A stretch of DNA of 64,000 nt, from contig NC_134701.1 of the NCBI RefSeq assembly GCF_043290135.1, forward strand, positions 9,764,001-9,828,000, read 5' to 3'. Within the stretch, counting starts at the first letter, position 1. Every line of letters begins with the position of its first letter. Made by a program: the position numbers and the translations under genes. Below the pieces are notes generated by a model, which did not search any database, had not been told where the DNA came from, and saw only the letters and a list, made by a program, of their open reading frames with translations. This document shows, piece after piece, positions 1 through 12,000 of the stretch. This DNA comes from Rhipicephalus microplus (Eukaryota > Arthropoda > Arachnida > Ixodida > Ixodidae).

Positions 1-130
1 GCTAGCGCGATCGGCTGTTAACCGAAAGGTTGGAGGTTCGAGCCCACCCGGTGGTGGCGCGGCGCTTTTTTTCTTTCTGGCTGATAGCTTTGAAGATATG
101 TTCTGATGGTGGTGAGAGTGGAGCAGGACT

Positions 131-204
131 GTCTCCGTGGCGCAATTGGCTAGTGCGATCGGCTGTTAACCGAAAGGTTGGAGGTTCGAGCCCACCCGGT
201 GGTG
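131..204 (+). pseudogene. tRNA-Asn-like unit, representative of the array
   Basis: This copy shows the layout of all units. Acceptor 5' strand GTCTCCG 131-137; D-arm 140-156 with loop AATTGGCTA; anticodon arm 158-174 with loop CTGTTAA and anticodon GTT at 165-167; variable loop AGGTT 175-179; T-arm 180-196 with loop TTCGAGC; acceptor 3' strand CGGTGGT 197-203. The A box TGGCGCAATTGG and B box GGTTCGAGCCC fit eukaryotic Pol III internal promoter consensuses. Against function: the acceptor stem has a T-T mismatch and two G-T pairs at its end, the T-stem has an A-A mismatch at its centre (GGAGG against CCACC), and the anticodon stem has an A-A mismatch at its top. The tRNA-Asn identity rests on the anticodon and on close similarity of the first 66 nt to animal tRNA-Asn from memory. 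It is probably a pseudogene, though Pol III transcription remains possible. Confidence 0.85.
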
Positions 205-213
205 GTGCGGCGC

Positions 214-221
214 TTTTTTTT
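214..221 (+). terminator. Pol III-type T-tract terminator (representative)
   Basis: A run of eight T follows the tRNA-like part after the 10-nt trailer. Equivalent tracts, usually 7-10 T, occur in nearly every unit. A T-run this close to the 3' end is the usual arrangement of a genuine eukaryotic tRNA gene, which supports descent from a complete transcription unit. Tract length is the commonest length difference between units. Some subfamilies break it with C or A (for example CTTTTCTTTCTTT near 10280, or TTTATTTTTC near 40460), which should weaken termination. Confidence 0.7.
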
Positions 222-2790
222 CTTTGGGCTGATAACTTTGAAGCTATGTTCTGATGGTGGTGAGAGTGGAGCGCGACTGTCTCCGTGGCGCAATTGGCTA
301 GCGCGATCGGGTGTTAACCGAAAGGTTGGAGCTACGAGCCCACCCGGTGGTGGTGCGGCGCTTTTTTTTCTTTGGGCTGATAGCTTTGAAGATATGTTCT
401 TATGGTGGTGAGAGTGGAGCACGACTGTCCCCGTGGCGCAGTTGGCTAGCGCGATCGGCTGTTAACTGAAATGTTGGAGGTTCGAGCCCACCCGGTGGTG
501 GTGCGGCGCTTTTTTTCTTTTGGGCTGATAGCTTTGAAGATATGTTCTTATGGTGGTGAGAGTGGAGCACGACTGTCCCCGTGGCGCAGTTGGCTAGCGC
601 GATCGGCTGTTAACTGAAATGTTGGATGTTCGAGCCCACCCGGTGGTGGTGCGGCGCTTTTTTCTTTTGGGCTGATAGCTTTGAAGATATGTTCTGATGG
701 TGGTAAGAGTGGAGCACGACTGTCTCCATGGCGCCATTGGCTAGCGCGATCGGCTGTTAACCGGAAGGTTGGAGGTACGAGCCAACCCGGTGGTGGTGCG
801 GCGCTTTTTTTCTTTGGGCTGATAGCTTTGAAGAAATGTTCTGATGGTGGTGAGAGTGGAGCACGACTGTCTCCATGGCGCAATTGGCTAGCGCGATCGG
901 CTGTTAACCGGAAGGTTGGAGGTACGAGCACAACCGGTGGTGGTGCGGCGCTTTTTTTTTGGGCTGATAGCTTTGAAGAAATGTTCTGATGGTGGTGAGA
1001 GTGGAGCACGACTGTCTCCGTGGCGCAGTTGCCTAGCGCGATCGGCTGTTAACCGAAATGTTGGAGGTTCGAGCCCACCCGGTGGTGGCGCGGCGCTTTT
1101 TTTCTTTTGGGCTGATAGCTTTGAAGATATGTTCTGATGGTGGTGAGAGTGGAGCAGGACTGTCTCCGTGGCGCAATTGGCTAGTGCGATCGGCTGTTAA
1201 CCGAAAGGTTGGAGGTTCGAGCCCACCCGGTGGTGGTGCGGCGCTTTTTTTTTCTTTGGGCCGATAGCTCTGAAGAAATGTTCTGACGGTGGTGAGAGTG
1301 GAGCAGGACGGTCTCCGTGGCGCAATTGGCTAGTGCGATCGGCTGTTAACCGAAAGGTTGGAGCTACGAGCCCACCCGGTGGTGGTGCGGCGCTTTTTTT
1401 TTCTTTGGGCTGATAGCTTTGAAGATATGTGCTTATGGTGGTGAGAGTGGAGCACGACTGTCTCCGTGGCGCAATTGGCTAGCGCGATCGGCTGTTAACC
1501 GAAAGGTTGGAGGTACGAGCCCACCCGGTGGTGGTGCGGTGCTTTTTTTTCTTTGGACAGATATATTTGAAGATATGTTGTGACGGTGGTGAGAGTGGAG
1601 CATGACTGTCTCCGTGGCGCAATCAGCTAGCGCGATTGGCTGTTAACCCAAAGGTTGGAGGTACGAGCCCACCAGGTGGTGGTGCGGCGCCTTTTTTTTT
1701 TCGGCTGATAGCTCTGAAGAAATGTTCTGACGGTGGTGAGAGTGGAACACGACTGTCTTCGTGGCGCAATTGGCTATGCGATCGGCTGTTAACTGAAAAG
1801 TTGGAGGTTCAAGCTTTCCCGGGAGTGGTGTGTTGCCTTTTTTTCTTTGGGCTGATAGCTTTGAAGATATGTTCTGATGGTGGTGAGAGTGGAGCAGAAC
1901 TGTCTCCGTGGCGCAATTGGCTGGCGCGATCGGCTGTTAACCGCAAGGTTGGAGGTACGAGCCCACCCGGTGGTGGTGCGGCGCTTTTTTTTCTTTGGGC
2001 TGATAGCTTTGAAGATATGTTCTTATGGTGGTGATAGTGGAGCACGACTGCCTCCGTGGCGCAATTGGCTAGCGCGATCGGCTGTTAACCGAAAGGTTGG
2101 AGGTACGAGCCCACCCGGTGGTGGTCCGGTGCTTTTTTTTCTTTGGACAGATATATTTGAAAATATGTTCTGGTGGTGGTGAGTGTGGAGCAGGACTGTC
2201 TTCGTGGCGCAATTGGCTAGCGTCATCGGCTGTTAACCGAAAGGTTGGAGGTACGAGCACACCCGGTGGTGGTGCGGCGCTTTTTTTTTCTTTGGGCTGA
2301 TAGCTTTGAAGAAATGTTCTGATGGTGTTGAGAGTGGAGCACGACTGTCTCCGTGGCGCAGTTGGCTAGCGCGATCGCCTGGTAACCGAAATGTTGGAGG
2401 TTCGAGCCCACCCGGTGGTGGTGCGGTGCTTTTTTTCTTTTGGGCTGATAGCTTTGAAGATATGTTCTGATGGTGGTGAGAGTGGAGCAGGACTGTTTCC
2501 GTGGCGCAATTGCATAGTGCGATCGGCTGTTACCCGAAAGGTTGGAGGTACGAGCCCACCCGGTGGTGGTGCGGTGCTTTTTTTTCTTTGGACAGATATA
2601 TTTGAAGATATGTTGTGACGGTGGTGAGAGTGGAGCATGACTGTCTCCGTGGCGCAATCAGCTAGCGCGATTGGCTGTTAACCGAAAGGTTGGAGGTACG
2701 AGCCCACCAGGTGGTGGTGCGGCGCCTTTTTTTCTTTGGGCTGATAGCTCTGAAGAAATGTTCTGACGGTGGTGAGAGTGGAGCACGACT

Positions 2791-2863
2791 GTCTTCGTGG
2801 CGCAATTGGCTATGCGATCGGCTGTTAACTGAAAAGTTGGAGGTTCGAGCCCTCCCGGGAGTG
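2791..2863 (+). pseudogene. tRNA-Asn-like unit with re-paired T-stem (subfamily example)
   Basis: This subfamily differs from the majority unit in several linked places: acceptor GTCTTCG, a D-arm shortened to GGCTATGCG, anticodon loop followed by CTGAA, and a 3' part reading CCTCCCGGGAGTGG. The T-stem here is GGAGG (2839-2843) against CCTCC (2851-2855), fully paired, whereas most units have CCACC and an A-A mismatch. The B box GGTTCGAGCCC is intact, but the D-stem 3' strand is damaged, so it is still not a normal tRNA. Further copies lie near 5620, 17320, 34040, 37580, 48350, 51770, 53540, 56200 and 57380. Confidence 0.75.
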
Positions 2864-5800
2864 GTGTGTTGCCTTTTTTTCTTTGGGCTGATAGCTTTGA
2901 AGATATGTTCTGATGGTGGTGAGAGTGGAGCAGAACTGTCTCCGTGGCGCAATTGGCTGGCGCGATCGGCTGTTAACCGCAAGGTTGGAGGTACGAGCCC
3001 ACCCGGTGGTGGTGCGGCGCTTTTTTTTCTTTGGGCTGATAGCTTTGAAGATATGTTCTTATGGTGGTGAGAGTGGAGCACGACTGTCTCCGTGGCGCAA
3101 TTGGCTAGCGCGATCGGCTGTTAACCGAAAGGTTGGAGGTACGAGCCCACCCGGTGGTGGTGCGGTGCTTTTTTTTCTTTGGACAGATATATTTGAAGAT
3201 ATGTTCTGGTGGTGGTCAGTGTGGAGCAGGACTGTCTCCGTGGCAAAATTGGCTAGCGTCATCGGCTGTTAACCGAAAGGTTGGAGGTACGAGCACACCC
3301 GGTGGTGGTGCGGCGCTTTTTTTTCTTTGGGCTGATAGCTTTGAAGATATGTTCTGATGGTGGTGAGAGTGGAGCACGACTGTCTCCGTGGCGCAATTGG
3401 CTAACGCGATCGGCTGTTAACCGAAAGGTTGGAGGTACGAGCACAACCGGTGGTGGTGCGGCGCTTTTTTTTCTTTGGGCTGATAGCTTTGAAGAAATGT
3501 TCTGATGGTGGTGAGAGTGGAGCACGACTGTCTCCGTGGCGCAGTTGGCTAGCGCGATCGGCTGTTAACCGAAATGTTGGAGGTTCGAGCCCACCCGGTG
3601 GTGGTGCGGCGCTTTTTTTCTTTTGGGCTGATAGCTTTGAAGATATGTTCTGATGGTGGTGAGAGTGCTGCGCGACTGTCTCCGTGGCGCAATTGGCTAG
3701 CGCGATCGGCTGTTAACCGAAAGGTTGGAGCTACGAGCCCACCCGGTGGTGGTGCGGCGCTTTTTTTATTTTGCGCTGGTAGCTTTGAAGATATGTTCTG
3801 GTGGTGGTGAGTGTGAAGCAGGACTGTCTCCGTGGCGCAATTGGCTAGCGCGATCGGCTGTTAACCGAAAGGTTGGAGGTACGAGCCCACCCGGTGGTGG
3901 TGCGGCGCTTTTTTTTTTCTTTGGGCTGATAGCTTTGAAGATATGTTCTGATGGTGGTGAGAGTGGAGCACGACTGTCTCCATGGCGCAATTGGCTAGCG
4001 CGATCGGCTGTTAACCGAAAGGTTGAAGGTTCGAGCCCATCTGGTGGTGGTGCGGCGCCTTTTTTTTCTTTGGGCTGATAGCTTTGAAGATATGTTATGA
4101 TGGTGGTAAGAGTGGAGCACGACTGTCTCCATGGCGCAATTGGCTAGCGCGATCGCCTGTTAACCGAAAGGTTGGAGGTACGAGCCAACCCGGTGGTGGT
4201 GCGGCGCTTTTTTTCTTTGGGCTGATAGCTTTGAAGAAATGTTCTGATGGTGGTGAGAGTGGAGCACGACTGGCTCCATGGCGCAATTGGCTAGCGCGAT
4301 CGGCTGTTAACCGAAAGGTTGGAGGTTCGAGCCCACCCGGTGGTGGCGCGGCGCTTTTTTTCTTTTGGGCTGATAGCTTTGAAGATATGTTCTGATGGTG
4401 GTGAGAGTGGAGCAGGACTGTCTCCGTGGCGCAATTGGCTAGTGCGATCGGCTGTTAACCGAAAGGTTGGAGGTTCGAGCCCACCCGGTGGTGGTGCGGC
4501 GCTTTTTTTTCTTTGGGCTGATAACTTTGAAGCTATGTTCTGATGGTGGTGAGAGTGGAGCGCGACTGTCTCCGTGGCGCAATTGGCTAGCGCGATCGGG
4601 TGTTAACCGAAAGGTTGGAGCTACGAGCCCACCCGGTGGTGGTGCGGCGCTTTTTTTTCTTTGGGCTGATAGCTTTGAAGATATGTTCTTATGGTGGTGA
4701 GAGTGGAGCACGACTGTCCCCGTGGCGCAGTTGGCTAGCGCGATCGGCTGTTAACTGAAATGTTGGAGGTTCGAGCCCACCCGGTGGTGGTGCGGCGCTT
4801 TTTTTCTTTTGGGCTGATAGCTTTGAAGATATGTTCTGATGGTGGTGAGAGTGGAGCAGGACGGTCTCCGTGGCGCAATTGGCTAGTGCGATCGGCTGTT
4901 AACCGAAAGTTTGGAGGTTCGAGCCCACCCGGTGGTGGTGCGGCGCTTTTTTTTCTTTGGGCTGATAACTTTGAAGCTATGTTCTGATGGTGGTGAGAGT
5001 GGAGCGCGACTGTCTCCGTGGCGCAATTGGCTAGCGCGATCGGGTGTTAACCGAAAGGTTGGAGCTACGAGCCCATCCGGTGGTGGTGCGGCGCTTTTTT
5101 TTTCTTTGGGCTGATAGCTTTGAAGATATGTTCTGATGGTGGTGAGAGTGGAGCACGACTGTCTCCGTGGCGCAATTGGCTAGCGCGATCGGCTGTTAAC
5201 CGAAAGGTTGAAGGTTCGAGCCCATCCGGTGGTGGTGCGGTGCCTTTTTTTTCTTTGGCCTGATAGCTTTGAAGATATGTTCTGATGGTAGTAAAAGTGG
5301 AGCACGACTGTCTCCATGGCGCAATTGGCTAGCGCGAACGGCTGTTAACCGAAAGGTTGGAGGTACGAGCCAACCCGGTGGTGGTGCGGCGCTTTTTTTT
5401 CTTTGGGCTGATAGCTTTGAAGAAATGTTCTGATGGTGGTGAGAGTGGAGCACGACTGTCTCCATGGCGCAATTGGCTAGCGCGATCGGCTGTTAACCGA
5501 AAGGTTGGAGGTACGAGCACAACCGGTGGTGGTGCGGCGCTTTTTTTTCTTTGGGCTGATAGCTTTGAAGAAATGTTCTGATGGTGGTGAGAGTGGAGCA
5601 CAACTGTCTCCGTGGCGCAATTGGCTATGCGATAGGCTGTTTACTGAAAAGTTGGAGGTTCGAGCCCTCCCGGGAGTGGTGTGTTGCCTTTTTTTCTTTG
5701 GGCTGATAGCTTTGAAGATATGTTCTGATGGTGGTGAGAGTGGAGCAGAACTGTCTCCGTGGCGCAATTGGCTGGCGCGATCGGCTGTTAACCGCAAGGT

Positions 5801-7900
5801 TGGAGGTACGAGCCCACCCGGTGGTGGTGCGGCGCTTTTTTTTCTTTGGGCTGATAGCTTTGAAGATATGTTCTTATGGTGGTGAGAGTGGAGCACGACT
5901 GTCTCCGTGGCGCAATTGGCTAGCGCGATCGGCTGTTAACCGAAAGGTTGGAGGTACGAGCCCACCCGGTGGTGGTGCGGTGCTTTTTTTTCTTTGGACA
6001 GATATATTTGAAGATATGTTCTGGTGGTGGTCAGTGTGGAGCAGGACTGTCTCCGTGGCAAAATTGGCTAGCGTCATCGGCTGTTAACCGAAAGGTTGGA
6101 GGTACGAGCACACCCGGTGGTGGTGCGGCGCTTTTTTTTTCTTTGGGCTGATAGCTTTGAAGATATGTTCTGATGGTGGTGAGAGTGGAGCACGACTGTC
6201 TCCGTGGCGCAATTGGCTAGCGCGATCGGCTGTTAACCGAAAGGTTGGAGGTACGAGCACAACCGGTGGTGGTGCGGCGCTTTTTTTTCTTTGGGCTGAT
6301 AGCTTTGAAGAAATGTTCTGATGGTGGTGAGAGTGGAGCACGACTGTCTCCGTGGCGCAGTTGGCTAGCGCGATCGGCTGTTAACCGAAATGTTGGAGGT
6401 TCGAGCCCACCCGGTGGTGGTGCGGCGCTTTTTTTCTTTTGGGCTGATAGCTTTGAAGATATGTTCTGATGGTGGTGAGAGTGCAGCGCGACTGTCTCCG
6501 TGGCGCAATTGGCTAGCGCGATCGGCTGTTAACCGAAAGGTTGGAGCTACGAGCCCACCCGGTGGTGGTGCGGCGCTTTTTTTATTTTGCGCTGGTAGCT
6601 TTGAAGATATGTTCTGGTGGTGGTGAGTGTGAAGCAGGACTGTCTCCGTGGCGCAATTGGCTAGCGCGATCGGCTGTTAACCGAAAGGTTGGAGGTACGA
6701 GCCCACCCGGTGGTGGTGCGGCGCTTTTTTTTTCTTTGGGCTGATAGCTTTGAAGATATGTTCTGATGGTGGTGAGAGTGGAGCACGACTGTCTCCATGG
6801 CGCAATTGGCTAGCGCGATCGGCTGTTAACCGAAAGGTTGAAGGTTCGAGCCCATCTGGTGGTGGTGCGGCGCCTTTTTTTTCTTTGGGCTGATAGCTTT
6901 GAAGATATGTTCTGATGGTGGTAAGAGTGGAGCACGACTGTCTCCATGGCGCAATTGGCTAGCGCGATCGGCTGTTAACCGAAAGGTTGGAGGTACGAGC
7001 CAACCCGGTGGTGGTGCGGCGCTTTTTTTCTTTGGGCTGATAGCTTTGAAGAATGTTCTGATGGTTGTGAGAGTGGAGCACGACTGGCTCCATGGCGCAA
7101 TTGGCTAGCGCGATCGGCTGTTAACCGAAAGGTTGGAGGTTCGAGCCCACCCGGTGGTGGCGCGGCGCTTTTTTTTCTTTTGGGCTGATAGCTTTGAAGA
7201 TATGTTCTGATGGTGGTGAGAGTGGAGCAGGACTGTCTCCGTGGCGCAATTGGCTAGTGCGATCGGCTGTTAACCGAAAGGTTGGAGGTTCGAGCCCACC
7301 CGGTGGTGGTGCGGCGCTTTTTTTTCTTTGGGCTGATAACTTTGAAGCTATGTTCTGATGGTGGTGAGAGTGGAGCGCGACTGTCTCCGTGGCGCAATTG
7401 GCTAGCGCGATCGGGTGTTAACCGAAAGGTTGGAGCTACGAGCCCACCCGGTGGTGGTGCGGCGCTTTTTTTTCTTTGGGCTGATAGCTTTGAAGATATG
7501 TTCTTATGGTGGTGAGAGTGGAGCACGACTGTCCCCGTGGCGCAGTTGGCTAGCGCGATCGGCTGTTAACTGAAATGTTGGAGGTTCGAGCCCACCCGGT
7601 GGTGGTGCGGCGCTTTTTTTCTTTTGGGCTGATAGCTTTGAAGATATGTTCTGATGGTGGTGAGAGTGGAGCAGGACGGTCTCCGTGGCGCAATTGGCTA
7701 GTGCGATCGGCTGTTAACCGAAAGGTTGGAGGTTCGAGCCCACCCGGTGGTGGTGCGGCGCTTTTTTTCCTTTGGGCTGATAACTTTGAAGCTATGTTCT
7801 GATGGTGGTGAGAGTGGAGCGCGACTGTCTCCGTGGCGCAATTGGCTAGCGCGATCGGGTGTTAACCGAAAGGTTGGAGCTACGAGCCCACCCGGTGGTG
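2800..7900 (+). repeat. Higher-order tandem duplication, period 2815 bp (19 units)
   Basis: Diagnostic unit variants recur in the same order 2815-2816 bp apart: 2913 and 5728, 3133 and 5948, 3574 and 6390, 4467 and 7282, 4760 and 7575. The period equals 19 units. Boundaries are approximate because neighbouring units are themselves similar. The two copies differ by scattered substitutions and T-tract lengths. Confidence 0.85.
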
Positions 7901-9059
7901 GTGCGGCGCTTTTTTTTTTCTTTGGGCTGATAGCTTTGAAGATATGTTCTGATGGTGGTGAGAGTGGAGCAGGACTGTCTCCGTGGCGCAATTGGCTAGT
8001 GCGATCGGCTGTTAACCGAAAGGTTGGAGGTTCGAGCCCACCCGGTGGTGGTGCGGCGCTTTTTTTTCTTTGGGCTGATAACTTTGAAACTATGTTCTGA
8101 TGGTGGTGAGAGTGGAGCGCGACTGTCTCCGTGGCGCAATTGGCTAGCGCGATCGGCTGTTAACCGAAAGGTTGGAGGTACGAGCACAACCGGTGGTGGT
8201 GCGGCGCTTTTTTTTCTTTGGGCTGATAGCTTTGAAGAAATGTTCTGATGGTGGTGAGAGTGGAGCACGACTGTCTCCGTGGCGACGTTGGCTAGCGCGA
8301 TCGGCTGTTAACCGAAATGTTGGAGGTTCGAGCCCTTCCGGTGGTGGTGCGGCGCTTTTTTTCTTTTGGGCTGATAGCTTTGAAGATATGTTCTGATGGT
8401 GGTGAGAGTGCAGCGCGACTGTCTCCGTGGCGCAATTGGCTAGCCCGATCGGCTGTTAACCGAAAGGTTGGAGCTACGAGCCCACCCGGTGGTGGTGCGG
8501 CGCTTTTTTTATTTTGCGCTGGTAGCTTTGAAGATATGTTCTGGTGGTGGTGAGTGTGAAGCAGGACTGTCTCCGTGGCGCAATTGGCTAGCGCGATCGG
8601 CTGTTAACCGAAAGGTTGGAGGTACGAGCCCACCCGGTGGTGGTGCGGCGCTTTTTTTTCCTTGGGCTGATAGCTTTGAAGATATGTTCTGATGGTGGTG
8701 AGAGTGGAGCACGACTGCCTCCATGGCCCAATTGGCTAGCGCGATCGGCTGTTAACCGAAAGGTTGAAGGTTCGAGCCCATCTGGTGGTGGTGTGGCGCC
8801 TTTTTTTTCTTTGGGCTGATAGCTTTGAAGATATGTTCTGATGGTGGTAAGAGTGGAGCACGACTGTCTCCATGGCGCAATTGGCTAGCGCGATCGGCTG
8901 TTAACCGAAAGGTTGGAGGTACGAGCCAACCCGGTGGTGGTGCGGCGCTTTTTTTCTTTGGGCCGATAGCTTTGAAGAAATGTTCTGATGGTGGTGAGAG
9001 TGGAGCACGACTGTCTCCATGGCGCAATTGGCTAGCGCGATCGACTGTTAACCGAAAGG

Positions 9060-12000
9060 TTGGAGGTTCGAGCCCACCCGGTGGTGGCGCGGCGCTTTTT
9101 TTCTTTTGGGCTGATAGCTTTGAAGATATGTTCTGATGGTGGTGAGAGTGGAGCAGGACTGTCTCTGTGGCGCAATTGGCTAGTGCGATCGGCTGTTAAC
9201 CGAAAGTTTGGAGGTTCGAGCCCACCCGGTGGTGGTGCGGCGCTTTTTTTTCTTTGGGCTGATAACTTTGAAGCTATGTTCTGATGGTGGTGAGAGTGGA
9301 GCGCGACTGTCTCCGTGGCGCAATTGGCTAGCGCGATCGGGTGTTAACCGAAAGGTTGGAGCTACGAGCCCACCCGGTGGTGGTGCGGCGCTTTTTTTTC
9401 TTTGGGCTGATAGCTTTGAAGATATGTTCTTATGGTGGTGAGAGTAGAGCACGACTGTCCCCGTGGCGCAGTTGGCTAGCGCGATCGGCTGTTAACTGAA
9501 ATGTTGGAGGTTCGAGCCCACCCGGTGGTGGTGCGGCGCTTTTTTTCTTTTGGGCTCATAGCTTTGAAGATATGTTCTGATGGTGGTGAGAGTGGAGCAG
9601 GACGGTCTCCGTGGAGCAATTGGCTAGTGCGATCGGCTGTAAACTGAAAGGTTGGAGGTTCGAGCCCACCCGGTGGTGGTGCGGCGCTTTTTTTTCTTTG
9701 GGCTGATAACTTTGAAGCTATGTTCTGATGGTGGTGAGATTGCAGCGCGACTGTCTCCGTGGCGCAATTGGCTAGCGCGATCGGGTGTTAACCGAAAGGT
9801 TGGAGCTACGAGCCCACCCGGTGGTGGTGCGGCGCTTTTCTTTGTCTTTGGGCTGATAGCTTTGAAGATATGTTCTGATGGTGGTGAGAGTGGAGCACGA
9901 CTGTCTCCGTGGCGCAATTGGCTAGCGCGATCGGCTGTTAACCGAAAGGTTGAAGGTTCGAGCCCATCCGGTGGTGGTGCGGCGCCTTTTTTTTCTTTGG
10001 CCTGATAGCTTTGAAGATATGTTCTGATGGTGGTAAGAGTGGAGCACGACTGTCTCCATGGCGCAATTGGCTAGCGCGAACGGCTGTTAACCGAAAGGTT
10101 GGAGGTACGAGCCAACCCGGGGGTGGTGCGGCGCTTTTTTTTCTTTGGGCTGATAGCTTTGAAGATATGTTCTGATGGTGGTGAGAGTGGAGCAGGACTC
10201 TCGCCGTGGCGAATAGACTAGCGCGATCGGCTGTTAACCGAGAGGTTGGAGGTACGAGCCCACCCGGTGGTGGTGCGGCTCTTTTCTTTCTTTGGGCTGA
10301 TAGCTCTGAAGAAATGTTCTGACGGTGGTGAGAGTGGAGCACGACTGTCTTCGTGGCGCATTTGGCTATGCGATCGGCTGTTAACTGAAAGGTTGGAGGT
10401 TCGAGCCCTCCCCTGGAGTGGTGTGTTGTTTTTTTTTCTTTGGGCTGATAGCTTTGAAGATATGTTCTGATGGTGGTGAGAGTGAAGCACGACTGTCTCC
10501 GTGGCACAATTGGCTAGCGCGATCGGCTGTTAACCGAAAGGTTGGAGGTACGAGCACACCCGGTGGTGGTGCGGCGCTTCTTTTTCTTTGGGCTGATAGC
10601 TTTGAAGAAATGTTCTGATGGTGGTGAGAGTGGAGCACGACTGTCTCCGTGGCGCAATTGGCTAGCCCGAGCGGCTGTTAACCGAAAGGTTGGAGCTACG
10701 AGCCCAGCCGGTGGTGGTGCGGCGCTTTTTTTATTTTGCGCTGGTAGCTTTGAAGATATGTTCCGGTGGTGGTGAGTGTGAAGCAGGACTGTCTCCGTGG
10801 CGCAATTGGCTAGCGCGATCGGCTGGTAACCGAAAGGTTGGAGGTACGAGCCCACCCGGTGGTGGTGCGGCGCTTTTTTTTCTTTGGGCTGATAGCTTTG
10901 AAGATATGTTCTGATGGTGGTTAGAGTGGAGCACGACTGTCTCCATGGCGCAATTGGCTAGCGCGATTGGCTGTTAACCGAAAGGTTGAAGGTTCGAGCC
11001 CATCTGGTGGTGGTGCGGCGCCTTTTTTTCTTTGGGCTGATAGCTTTGAAGATATGTTCTGATGGTGGTAAGAGTGGAGCACGACTGTCTCCATGGCGCA
11101 ATTGGCTAGCGCGATCGGCTGTTAACCGAAAGGTTGGAGGTACGAGCCAACCCGGTGGTGGTGCGGCGCTTTTTTTCTTTGGGCTGATAGCTTTGAAGAA
11201 ATGTTCTGATGGTGGTGAGAGTGGAGCACGACTGTCTCCATGGCGCAATTGGCTAGCGCGATCGGCTGTTAACCGAAAGGTTGGAGGTTCGAGCCCACCC
11301 GGTGGTGGCGCGGCGCTTTTTTTCTTTTGGGCTGATAGCTTTGAAGATATGTTCTGATGGTGGTGAGAGTGGAGCAGGACTGTCTCCGTGGCGCAATTGG
11401 CTAGTGCGATCGGCTGTTAACCGAAAGGTTGGAGGTTCGAGCCCACCCGGTGGTGGTGCGGCGCTTTTTTTTCTTTGGGCTGATAACTTTGAAGCTATGT
11501 TCTGATGGTGGTGAGAGTGGAGCGCGACTGTCTCCGTGGCGCAATTGGCTAGCGCGATCGGGTGTTAACCGAAAGGTTGGAGCTACGAGCCCACCCGGTG
11601 GTGGTGCGGCGCTTTTTTTTCTTTGGGCTGATAGCTTTGAAGATATGTTCTTATGGTGGTGAGAGTGGAGCATGACTGTCCCCGTGGCGCAGTTGGCTAG
11701 CGCGATCGGCTGTTAACTGAAATGTTGGAGGTTCGAGCCCACCCGGTGGTGGTGCGGCGCTTTTTTTCTTTTGGGCTGATAGCTTTGAAGATATGTTCTG
11801 ATGGTGGTGAGAGTGGAGCAGGACGGTCTCCGTGGAGCAATTGGCTAGTGCGATCGGCTGTTAACCGAAAGGTTGGAGGTTCGAGCCCACCCGGTGGTGG
11901 TGCGGCGCTTTTTTTTCTTTGGGCTGATAACTTTGAAGCTATGTTCTGATGGTGGTGAGAGTGCAGCGCGACTGTCTCCGTGGCGCAATTGGCTAGCGCG

